From Melioribacteraceae bacterium (GTDB lineage Bacteria > Bacteroidota > Ignavibacteria > Ignavibacteriales > Melioribacteraceae): a stretch of DNA of 8,293 bases. Positions 1-6,382 of this stretch are shown here, piece by piece. A program made the translations under genes and the position numbers. Position 1 is the first letter of the stretch, and each line of letters starts with the position of its first letter. Location: assembly GCA_015494845.1 (NCBI GenBank), contig WGAL01000346.1, positions 1 to 8,293 on the forward strand, in the 5' to 3' direction. Below the pieces are notes generated by a model. That model had not been told where the DNA came from. It saw only the letters and a program-made list of their open reading frames with translations, and did not search any database.

Positions 1-2282
1 CTTCCGCTGCGCTGCAATTCTTCCCAAATTTCCTCAATCAATTCGTAATTGCCTGGAAAAACTTCCTTGCCGTATTTGTCAAGCGTTTCCTTCTCGTCCA
101 AATTCAAAATTCTCGCGGCTGATTTATTCAAACTCGTAATTTTGCCTTTTTTGTTCACGGTCATCAGACCGCTCGGCATAAATCTTAAAATATCGGAAAC
201 AAAATTGCGCTGTTCGAGCAACTTTGAATAAAGTCGCGTAATCTCGATAATGCGCGCGGCTTGGTTCGCAAAAATCTGCAATGCGTCGATTTCGTTCGGC
301 GTTATCTCTTTTTTCGTGCGGAATTTATCCGCGCCGAGCAAGCCCAAAATGTTTTCCTTTGTTTTAAGCGGAAGATAAACAAACGAAAGTTCCTCAAAGA
401 ACGGACGGATTTTCCTATCGAGACTTGTCGCTTTTTTATATCTCGAAAAATCTTTCACGAATAAAATTTCGCCGCTTTTTACTGTTCTTGTTTCAATGCA
501 ATCGTCTTCTTCCAGCGAAAAACGCGTTTGCTTTATTTTCGAACTTTCTTCTTCCGAGTAACCGTACATTTCGCGCAATTCCAAATATTGTCCGTCCTCC
601 GAAAGCAAAAACAAAACGGCGCGGTCAAATCCGAGCGTTTCAACGCTGTGACGCAAAATCAAACGCAAAATCTTGTCAAGTTCAAACGTCTTGCCCAAAA
701 GATTGCTTATTTCCTGAATGCTTTTGAAAACCTGTATCTGATATTCCAATTTCGTCGCATATTCGCGCGCTTCTTTCGTTGCGGATTTCGCCTCGGCGAG
801 CGATTGCTCAAGTTTTTCTTTCATATTGGAAAGTTCGTAGGACATAAAATTCAGCGCGCTTGCCAACGTGCCGATTTCGTCGTTGCGTTCCATTTCAATA
901 AAATTATCCAAATTGCCAGAAGCCAACTCCTGCGCAAAATCGGTTAAGCGTTGAATCGGCTTGGAAAATGTGCGGGAAACAAAAAACGAAATAAGCGCGG
1001 CGAAACCAAATATCAGCAGGACGTAATAAATAATTTCATTTTTGAACGTCGTGATGATTTCGTCCATCTCGGAGGTGATTTGTCGGGCCTGTTCATTAAA
1101 ATGCCGCAACTGCAAGCCGATTGTAATGCCTCCGAAGATGCCGTATTTTTTATATTCCCCTTTGTTAAAACGGATTGGCGCGTAAGCCATTATTTTTTTT
1201 ATTCCGCCGATGTTTGTTGTAAGAACCGAACCCGAAGACTTTGCGCGAACTTCTTCAGCCACAAAAGGATAATTCGGATGAACAAAAGCCGCGTAATCCA
1301 AATTAAAAGGAATTCTTCCTGTGCGAATTTCTTCTTTCGCGCTTTTTTCCGTATAAGGCGGAATTAATTTCCCTGTTGAATCCACTCCGCGGATGTCCCA
1401 CAATTTCGGATGCGTTATCGTCCAACCTTCGTCGTCAAACATAAATGCGTAATCGCCTGAAGAATAACTCGGTTTAACGATTTCTTTTGTGCTGTTCGGC
1501 AAAACGTGTTGGGTAAATTCCATCAAGTGGCGGTGGTCGAGCCCGAGCGTAACAATTCCGATTAGTTTACCGTTAGAATAAACAGGTTTTGCAAAACGGA
1601 TTACGCCGTCGTAAAAAACATCCGAACACGCGCTGTCCAAATCGCGCGCGCCTCGCAACTGATCTTGCTTCGAAACGTGAAATCCGTTCAAATGCGAAAC
1701 GTAAATTTCGCCAGGCGGCAGATTTATCGTCTTAATAAAATATTTCTCGCATTTGTATCTCGTGTTTTCCGGATTGGCGACGTATTTCAGTTCATTCCCT
1801 TTTGCAATTCTTCCGTCGGATATTTTAATTTTTTCGTAACCTTTCAAATCGACAAAAGAAATTTCCTTGTAAAGCGGAATAATATCTTTTACTTCAACGC
1901 ATTTGCCGCCGTAATTTTCGGAATACCAAACGTCGCCGGTGTGTTCCTTGTAAAATTCCAAATAGTTTCGCGGCGTTCTCGGAAGCGACGAAATCGCTTC
2001 CAAATCGCTTTCGCATTTTTTTAAGAACCGCTCAATTGTGTGAGCCAAAAGAACGGCTTGCAACTCGGTTGTGTTCCGCGTTCTTTGGTCGATAGTTTCA
2101 GTTACGTGTTTAGATACGGTTTTTTCGAGGTCGTCATAAACATAACTTGTATAAAAATAATAAATAATTAAAGGAATAAGGGAAATCAAAATAAACGAAA
2201 TCAAAAAACGTCTGAAAATTCCGAATTTCGATTTCGGCAAATATTTCTCAAAAGCAATATTAAATTGTTTCTTCTTATTCAA
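1..2282 (-). CDS. Cache-HAMP-GAF-PAS membrane sensor, probable histidine kinase (partial, 3' end outside window)
   Basis: The minus strand is open without a stop from 2282 to the left edge (about 760 codons). By eye the order is: short basic N-terminus; TM1 at about residues 26-44; an extracytoplasmic domain of about 370 residues with Cache-type motifs (LPPGEIYVS at 188-196, FDDEGWTITHP at 282-292); TM2 at about 417-435; HAMP at about 436-490 (SKPIQRL, then NDEIG at 467-471); a charged coiled coil at 488-520; GAF at about 520-680; and a PAS domain from about 695 (FMPSGLMTVN at 701-710). It should sense a ligand outside the membrane and signal inside. The PAS style is typical of sensor histidine kinases, but the output domain lies beyond the window, so a cyclase or phosphatase is possible. 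No in-frame ATG or GTG lies before TM1. TTG at 2282-2280 is the only conventional start after the upstream in-frame TAA, and its purine-rich leader is weak. Confidence 0.85.
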   Translation of the reverse strand, partial: MNKKKQFNIAFEKYLPKSKFGIFRRFLISFILISLIPLIIYYFYTSYVYDDLEKTVSKHVTETIDQRTRNTTELQAVLLAHTIERFLKKCESDLEAISSLPRTPRNYLEFYKEHTGDVWYSENYGGKCVEVKDIIPLYKEISFVDLKGYEKIKISDGRIAKGNELKYVANPENTRYKCEKYFIKTINLPPGEIYVSHLNGFHVSKQDQLRGARDLDSACSDVFYDGVIRFAKPVYSNGKLIGIVTLGLDHRHLMEFTQHVLPNSTKEIVKPSYSSGDYAFMFDDEGWTITHPKLWDIRGVDSTGKLIPPYTEKSAKEEIRTGRIPFNLDYAAFVHPNYPFVAEEVRAKSSGSVLTTNIGGIKKIMAYAPIRFNKGEYKKYGIFGGITIGLQLRHFNEQARQITSEMDEIITTFKNEIIYYVLLIFGFAALISFFVSRTFSKPIQRLTDFAQELASGNLDNFIEMERNDEIGTLASALNFMSYELSNMKEKLEQSLAEAKSATKEAREYATKLEYQIQVFKSIQEISNLLGKTFELDKILRLILRHSVETLGFDRAVLFLLSEDGQYLELREMYGYSEEESSKIKQTRFSLEEDDCIETRTVKSGEILFVKDFSRYKKATSLDRKIRPFFEELSFVYLPLKTKENILGLLGADKFRTKKEITPNEIDALQIFANQAARIIEITRLYSKLLEQRNFVSDILRFMPSGLMTVNKKGKITSLNKSAARILNLDEKETLDKYGKEVFPGNYELIEEIWEELQRSG

Positions 2283-2398
2283 AGTCTGCGTTCTTTTCTC
2301 GCAAAATTAACACAAAAAAGGATACGATAAAAATTTATGTAATTTAACTCCGAATTAACAATAACCGCAATCCATCACGCAAAGTACGGTAATATGCC

Positions 2399-2423
2399 CT
2401 CCACCTTGACGAATCAAGGGGAG
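2399..2423. repeat. Imperfect inverted repeat (CTCCaCCTTGA / TCAAGGGGAG)
   Basis: The left arm CTCCACCTTGA (2399-2409) pairs with TCAAGGGGAG (2414-2423), with one extra base in the left arm and a four-base centre. It lies 8 bases before a second, unrelated palindrome. It is between two divergent genes, so it is not placed as an ordinary terminator. It looks like a dispersed palindromic repeat unit, but copy number cannot be seen here. Confidence 0.5.
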
Positions 2424-2430
2424 AATTTTC

Positions 2431-2477
2431 CGTCATTGCGAGGAGTCCCGACGTGTCGGGATTGACTCGCAAAGACG
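2431..2477. repeat. Imperfect palindrome of the CGTCATTGCGAG type
   Basis: The arm 2431-2452 begins CGTCATTGCGAG and ends CCCGAC. The opposite arm 2455-2477 begins GTCGGG and ends CTCGCAAAGACG. Reverse-complementing the right arm gives CGTCtTTGCGAG...CCCGAC, so the outer 12 bases match with one mismatch and the inner 6 match exactly, with a non-matching stretch of four or five bases between. From memory, sequences of the form GTCATTGCGAG recur as short dispersed repeats in many bacterial genomes, so this is probably a non-coding REP- or MITE-like element. No target-site duplication is obvious. Confidence 0.6.
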
Positions 2478-2506
2478 TTAATTTTATTCTTTGTGATTAA
2501 AAATGT

Positions 2507-2532
2507 TAGAGACGCGATTAATCGCCTCTCTA
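2507..2532. repeat. Imperfect palindrome TAGAGACGCGATT/AATCGCCTCTCTA
   Basis: Two 13-base arms meet at ATT|AAT with one mismatch (C at the seventh base of the left arm against C on the right, where G would pair). The outer part TAGAGACG is shared with the perfect palindrome at 8259-8287, while the centres differ, so the two appear to belong to one repeat family with a conserved outer stem and variable loop-proximal bases. Confidence 0.6.
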
Positions 2533-2611
2533 CGGTATATGTTTTTTTAATTTCTTTTACTTGTATTCACAAATTGCCACGCAATTCCCCAACAGCCAAC
2601 GCGAGTTTTCC

Positions 2612-2639
2612 CTCAAAAAACAATTGCTTTTGAGTTTTT
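2612..2639 (+). terminator. Weak terminator-like A+T-rich hairpin upstream of the foldase gene
   Basis: CTCAAAA (2612-2618) pairs with TTTTGAG (2628-2634) over a nine-base loop and is followed directly by five T (2635-2639) on the plus strand. The stem is only 7 bp and mostly A-T, so it is a poor terminator. No plus-strand gene is visible just upstream. It could end antisense or stray transcription before the foldase promoter, or be chance in A+T-rich sequence. Confidence 0.25.
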
Positions 2640-2697
2640 CCTTGTCTAAATTTAAAATTCGTATTTTTTTATAAACAAGTTTATGATAATTAAATTT

Positions 2698-2703
2698 AAG
2701 GAG
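2698..2703 (+). promoter_or_regulatory. Shine-Dalgarno of the foldase gene
   Basis: AAGGAG stands 10 bases before the ATG at 2714. It supports that ATG over the in-frame ATGs at 2720 and 2723, which lie farther from it. Confidence 0.7.
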
Positions 2704-2713
2704 TACTGATATT

Positions 2714-4813
2714 ATGGGAATGATGGCTCGGATGCGTAATTTGGCACCGTGGTTTATTATTTCGGTAGGCGTTTTGTTTGTTTTATTTATGGTATTATCC
2801 GATGCCAAAATAACTCAAATCTTCAGACAAAACCGCCAGGTAATCGGTTCGGTTGACGGAAAAGAAATCACTTACCAGGAATTTGCCAAGAGAGTTGAAT
2901 TCGAACGAAATAATCTCGAAAAACAAGGACGGAAAATAACCGAACAACAAATGCCTGCTTTCCGGCAACAAGTTTGGGACGCAATGGTTAATGAAATTTT
3001 AATTGAAAATAAAATCAAAGAATACGGAATAGAAGTTAGCGACCAAGAAGTTGTTGACGCCCTTCTCGGGCCAAATCCCCCGCAATTCGTTCAACAATAT
3101 TTTCTCGATTCCAACGGCGTTTTCAATCGCGAAATGTACGATATGGCTTTGCGCGACCCGAAAAACAAAGACGCCGTTTTACAATTGGAAGAAATGGTTC
3201 GCAGAAATATTATTCAACAAAAATTAACCGATTATCTTTTCTCTGCCGTTCAAGTAAGCGAAAATGAAATTAAAGACAAATTCGCAAAAGAAAACATCAC
3301 AATGTCCGCAGAATACGCGGCGTTTCCGTTTAGCAGAGTTCCTGATTCTTCGATTAAATTCACAGAAGAATTTGCGCGCAAATATTACGAGAACCACAAA
3401 AGCGATTATTCCCGCGAAGAAATGAGAAAAATCGAATACGTTCTTTTTGAATTGAAACCTTCAAAAAGCGACACTTCGGATGTGATAAATAATCTTGCCG
3501 CAATTATTAAGAAAATGAAAGATGAAAACGCGGATTTCAAAACATATGCACAAATTTACACAGACGAAAATCATCCGTATTCGCTTGATACGCTCGCAAT
3601 TACGAAAATCGAACCGGAAGTTCAAGATTTGATTATCAAAGCAAAAGACGGCGATATTATCGGACCGATTTTAACTTCGCGCGGCGTTGTCGTTTATCAT
3701 TTGGTGAAGAAAATAAAAACAAAAGAACCGTCGGTTAGAGCATCGCACATTCTCGTTCGTTCTTCAGGAAAAGGCGCGGCTGATATGGCGGCAAAAAAAG
3801 AAGCATACGATATTTACAAACAATTGAAAAACGGCGCGGACTTTGCCAAAACGGCGCGCGAAAAATCAGCGGACCCTGGCAGCGCATCTCGCGGCGGCGA
3901 TTTGGGCTGGTTCGGCAAAGGACAAATGGTAAAAGAGTTTGAAAAAGCTTGCTTTAACGGCAGAGTAGGAAAAGTTCTGAAACCGATTAAAACGCGTTTC
4001 GGTTATCACATTATTAAAGTAACCGGAAAATTAAACAAAGAATTCGTAGTGGAAAAAATCGTTAATGAAATAAAACCTTCCGCTACAACGCAAGACAGAA
4101 TTTACCAAAAAGCGAACGACTTTTCTTATCTCGCAAAGAAAAACGACTTCAAAAAAGAAGCTGATTTAATGAAATACAAAATCGTAAAATCAACTTCGTT
4201 CAGAAAAGGTTCAATGGTTCCGGGACTTGGCGAAAGTCACTCAATAGTTGATTTTGCCTTTGCAAACGATGTTGGAACTGTAAGCGATGTGTTTAAGGTT
4301 TCGAAAGGCTATGTTGTTTTCCGTGTTGCAGAAATTCTTCCTGAAGGAATAAGACCATACGAAGAAGTTAAAGCATCTGTAAAAGCGGCGGCAATTCGTC
4401 AATTGAAATTAGCTAAAACAATGGAAATTGCGAAACAAGCAAGAGAAAAAATTGGCACTTCGGGAAATTTAACTTTAGCTAAGCAAGTTTGGAAAGAAGC
4501 TAAAGTAGGAAAAATTGGAAACATAAAATTAGGCGTTTCCATTCCTACAATCGGAAGAGATTTTGCATTTTCTGAATACTGCTACTACGGAAAGAAAAAT
4601 GAAGTTTCCGAGCCGATTAAAGGCAACCGCGGCGCGTATTTAATTAAAGTTACGCAACGCACGCCATTTGACAAGAACGCGTATGATATTCAAAGAACTT
4701 CGATTTACGAAGATTTGATGAGAAAAAAACAACGCGAGTTCTTAAACGAATGGCTTAAAACAATTAAGGAAGAAGCAACAATAAAAGATTACAGATATAA
4801 ATTCTACAGATAA
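2714..4813 (+). CDS. Membrane-anchored SurA/PpiD-like peptidyl-prolyl cis-trans isomerase
   Basis: A complete 699-residue protein. A short N-terminus and one TM segment (about residues 11-29, rich in V, L, F, M) form an uncleaved anchor, so the body should face the periplasm. Residues about 41-190 match the SurA/PpiD N-terminal chaperone domain (VIGSVDGKEITYQEFAKRV at 43-61). A degenerate parvulin-like region spans about 237-335. A canonical parvulin domain follows at about 341-437, with VRASHILV (341-348), GGDLGWF (394-400) and FGYHIIKV (429-436). A third parvulin-like segment (about 495-540) and a helical C-terminal part complete it. The family helps newly exported outer-membrane and periplasmic proteins fold. 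It resembles E. coli PpiD in plan but carries extra parvulin-like repeats, so I leave the symbol empty. It has its own Shine-Dalgarno and its own terminator, suggesting a single-gene unit. Family and topology are secure; substrates are not inferable. Confidence 0.93.
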   Translation: MGMMARMRNLAPWFIISVGVLFVLFMVLSDAKITQIFRQNRQVIGSVDGKEITYQEFAKRVEFERNNLEKQGRKITEQQMPAFRQQVWDAMVNEILIENKIKEYGIEVSDQEVVDALLGPNPPQFVQQYFLDSNGVFNREMYDMALRDPKNKDAVLQLEEMVRRNIIQQKLTDYLFSAVQVSENEIKDKFAKENITMSAEYAAFPFSRVPDSSIKFTEEFARKYYENHKSDYSREEMRKIEYVLFELKPSKSDTSDVINNLAAIIKKMKDENADFKTYAQIYTDENHPYSLDTLAITKIEPEVQDLIIKAKDGDIIGPILTSRGVVVYHLVKKIKTKEPSVRASHILVRSSGKGAADMAAKKEAYDIYKQLKNGADFAKTAREKSADPGSASRGGDLGWFGKGQMVKEFEKACFNGRVGKVLKPIKTRFGYHIIKVTGKLNKEFVVEKIVNEIKPSATTQDRIYQKANDFSYLAKKNDFKKEADLMKYKIVKSTSFRKGSMVPGLGESHSIVDFAFANDVGTVSDVFKVSKGYVVFRVAEILPEGIRPYEEVKASVKAAAIRQLKLAKTMEIAKQAREKIGTSGNLTLAKQVWKEAKVGKIGNIKLGVSIPTIGRDFAFSEYCYYGKKNEVSEPIKGNRGAYLIKVTQRTPFDKNAYDIQRTSIYEDLMRKKQREFLNEWLKTIKEEATIKDYRYKFYR

Positions 4814-4830
4814 TTAAAATTTATTTTGAT

Positions 4831-4865
4831 AAAAAAGAAAGCCGGAATTTCTCCGGCTTTTTTTT
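4831..4865. terminator. Strong intrinsic terminator, probably bidirectional
   Basis: A perfect 9-bp stem, AAAGCCGGA (4838-4846) with TCCGGCTTT (4852-4860), encloses a five-base loop. On the plus strand it runs into eight T (4858-4865) and ends the foldase transcript 25 bases after its stop codon. On the minus strand the same stem is followed by TTTC then six T (complement of 4831-4840), so it can also end the convergent LysR transcript. Confidence 0.9.
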
Positions 4866-4894
4866 GTAAAATTTAGCGTGAGATAAAATTAAAT

Positions 4895-5797
4895 TTACCC
4901 GTTTATCACAAAATTTCTTTTCGCAAAAGCTATAAACTTGGCGTTCAACATTTTTTGAGTTCCGTGCGGACAAACAAATCGGAAGTTTCTTTTGAATTTT
5001 ACATCTTTTAATTTAATTCTTTTCAATAAACCGGCTTCAATTTCCTTCCTAACGGCAACGCAAGAAATTATTGCCATAGCGTCAGAATGGTAGAGATAAG
5101 ATTTTATACTTTCCGTTGAACCAAGGTGCATCAGAACATTCAAATCGTTTAATGTAATTTTAAATTTATCGTATAGATGTTTTAATATTACATCCAAAGT
5201 TCCAGAACCGGGTTCTCGTAATATTAAAGGGATTTTAACAAATTCGTCAATAGTAATTTCGGATTTTAGTGCCAATTCACTATTCCCTCCAACTACAGGG
5301 ATTAATACATCACTCTTGAAAACGTTATACTTTAATTCTTTTCTACGTTTGTTTCCTTCCACAATTCCCAAATCAATTTCATTGTTTAATAATGCTTCTT
5401 CAACTTGTTTGCTGTTGCCGTTCATCAAGGAAATATTTATTGAAGGATAAGCTTTATTAAATTTGTAAAGTATTTCAGGAATTACCCACTGGGAAATAGT
5501 ACTACTTGCACCCAATTTTAGTCTGCCGGAAATTTTTCCTCTTAGCTCGCTTATTTCATATTCAATTTCTTCATAAATTCTGTTGATTTTTTTTACCTTA
5601 TCTAAAAGTATTTCTCCCGCTTTTGTAAGCAGAATTTTATTCCCTTTCCTTTCAAAAAGTCTAATAGAAAGTTGCGTTTCCAATTCTTTAATATGTTTTG
5701 TAACCGCAGGTTGTGTAATAAAAAGTTCTTCACCCGCTTTTGTAAAACTTAAATTTTTCGCTACAGAATGAAAAACTTTTAATCTAAAATCAAACAT
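4895..5797 (-). CDS. LysR-type transcriptional regulator
   Basis: A 300-residue protein, the usual length for LysR regulators. The N-terminal winged helix-turn-helix is clear at about residues 3-65: FHSVAKNLSFTKAGEELFIT, QPAVTKHIKELE, then LFERKGNKILLTKAGE. A linker helix (about 65-90) leads to a two-lobed effector domain from about 92 (LKLGASSTISQWVIPEIL) to the C-terminus. I chose ATG at 5797: AGGAG lies four bases upstream and the protein then starts right at the DNA-binding domain. An earlier ATG at 5866 would add 23 residues unlike the family and overlap the upstream gene by 70 bases. The chosen start overlaps the stop of the membrane-protein gene as TAATG, so translation is likely coupled. 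With a YeeE/YedE transporter in the same unit, a regulator responding to a sulfur compound (compare CysB, CysL, YeiE) is a reasonable inference. The effector is not shown by sequence. Confidence 0.93.
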   Translation of the reverse strand: MFDFRLKVFHSVAKNLSFTKAGEELFITQPAVTKHIKELETQLSIRLFERKGNKILLTKAGEILLDKVKKINRIYEEIEYEISELRGKISGRLKLGASSTISQWVIPEILYKFNKAYPSINISLMNGNSKQVEEALLNNEIDLGIVEGNKRRKELKYNVFKSDVLIPVVGGNSELALKSEITIDEFVKIPLILREPGSGTLDVILKHLYDKFKITLNDLNVLMHLGSTESIKSYLYHSDAMAIISCVAVRKEIEAGLLKRIKLKDVKFKRNFRFVCPHGTQKMLNAKFIAFAKRNFVING

Positions 5798-6321
5798 TAC
5801 ACTCCTGGTTTTAATTTTGACAAAACATTCACGCGTGAGGCAGCAACTAAAAATCCAAATAACCAAGCAAAACTAGCAACAGAAAGCATCATTTGATTAT
5901 TTAATATACTAAAAATAACGCCCAAAAAAATCAGTCCTGCTGCCACTGAAAGGCGTAAACCGGGAAATAGTTTATTTAAATCAAATAAAACTAAACTTAA
6001 TGAAGAAATTGCAAGTGCTTCCATCGTTAAAGATAAAAAACCGCTGACTGGAAACAAAGTAAAAACAAAACTCGAGAGCATAAAAATTCCGGCAAATGCT
6101 ATTTTGGGCTGTTTTACAGAATTATAATAACAAATAAGCCCGATACCAAAAACTAACTTTACAATTCCCCAATAAATTGTTAAAACCTCAACCGAAACAC
6201 CAATATTTACCCAAGGAGACGCAACGACAAACAATGAATAAAACATTGCAAAAGTAAATGCATACGCAAGTAATTTAAAACACTTTCCGATTTTATTTAT
6301 TGGTTTTCCGTTTTCATCCAT
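5797..6321 (-). CDS. Polytopic membrane protein of unknown function
   Basis: A 174-residue hydrophobic protein that I do not recognise. A short charged N-terminus (MDENGKPINKIGK) is followed by five or six likely membrane helices at about 15-35, 45-66, 73-92, 96-113, 123-141 and 145-162, and a short basic tail. Cysteines at 14 and 64 are the only ones. No catalytic or metal motif is visible, and the polar residues inside the helices are few. I chose ATG at 6321 because AAGG (6331-6334) lies nine bases before it; an ATG at 6330, three codons upstream, touches that site directly and is less likely. The gene lies between the YeeE/YedE transporter and the LysR gene and shares a one-base TAATG overlap with the latter. 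A role beside the transporter, as a partner subunit or a membrane input to the regulator, is guilt by association only. The low G+C matches the LysR gene. Confidence 0.75.
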   Translation of the reverse strand: MDENGKPINKIGKCFKLLAYAFTFAMFYSLFVVASPWVNIGVSVEVLTIYWGIVKLVFGIGLICYYNSVKQPKIAFAGIFMLSSFVFTLFPVSGFLSLTMEALAISSLSLVLFDLNKLFPGLRLSVAAGLIFLGVIFSILNNQMMLSVASFAWLFGFLVAASRVNVLSKLKPGV

Positions 6322-6343
6322 TTTCAGCATCCTTTTATTATTA

Positions 6344-6364
6344 GCGGCGCCATTTCGGCGCCGC
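6344..6364 (-). promoter_or_regulatory. G+C-rich intercistronic hairpin
   Basis: GCGGCGCC (6344-6351) and GGCGCCGC (6357-6364) form a perfect 8-bp, all-G/C stem with a five-base loop. In the minus-strand transcript it falls 18 bases after the transporter stop and 7 bases before the purine-rich AAAAGG of the next gene. No T-run follows it there, so it is not a typical terminator. It could protect the 3' end of a processed transporter message or reduce expression of the two downstream genes. Confidence 0.55.
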
Positions 6365-6382
6365 GTTAATTTTTAGAAATAA

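Larger units (their letters stand above)
2283..2713. other. Divergent intergenic region carrying several palindromes
   Basis: This 431-base stretch separates the start of the minus-strand sensor from the start of the plus-strand foldase. I see no gene in it. It holds three imperfect palindromes (annotated separately), an A+T-rich terminator-like hairpin at 2612-2639, and leaders for both genes. On the minus strand a TAATTTTG string at about 2302-2309 resembles the Bacteroidota -7 element TAnnTTTG, but no good -33 TTTG accompanies it. On the plus strand TATGAT at 2682-2687 could serve as a -10 for the foldase, with only a poor -35 (TTCGTA at 2658-2663, 18-base spacer). Both promoter guesses are weak. 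Confidence 0.6.

Noticed and set aside
425..1367. Overlapping plus-strand open frames at 425-727, 528-947 and 951-1367
   Set aside because: They lie antisense to the sensor gene, whose frame encodes recognisable HAMP and GAF motifs; their translations are rich in F, R and K with no domain pattern.
1665..2024. Plus-strand open frame of 119 codons
   Set aside because: It is antisense to the Cache domain of the sensor and has no recognisable motif or ribosome site.
2431..2477. CRISPR-like reading of the palindromic cluster
   Set aside because: The three dyads differ from each other and there is no repeated unit with regular spacers.
2557..2808. Minus-strand open frame of 83 codons across the foldase start
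   Set aside because: It overlaps the foldase Shine-Dalgarno and membrane anchor in antisense, and the product looks like random A+T-rich sequence.
5798..5866. N-terminal extension of the LysR gene to the ATG at 5866
   Set aside because: The added 23 residues are not LysR-like and overlap the upstream gene; ATG at 5797 has a ribosome site and begins at the DNA-binding domain.
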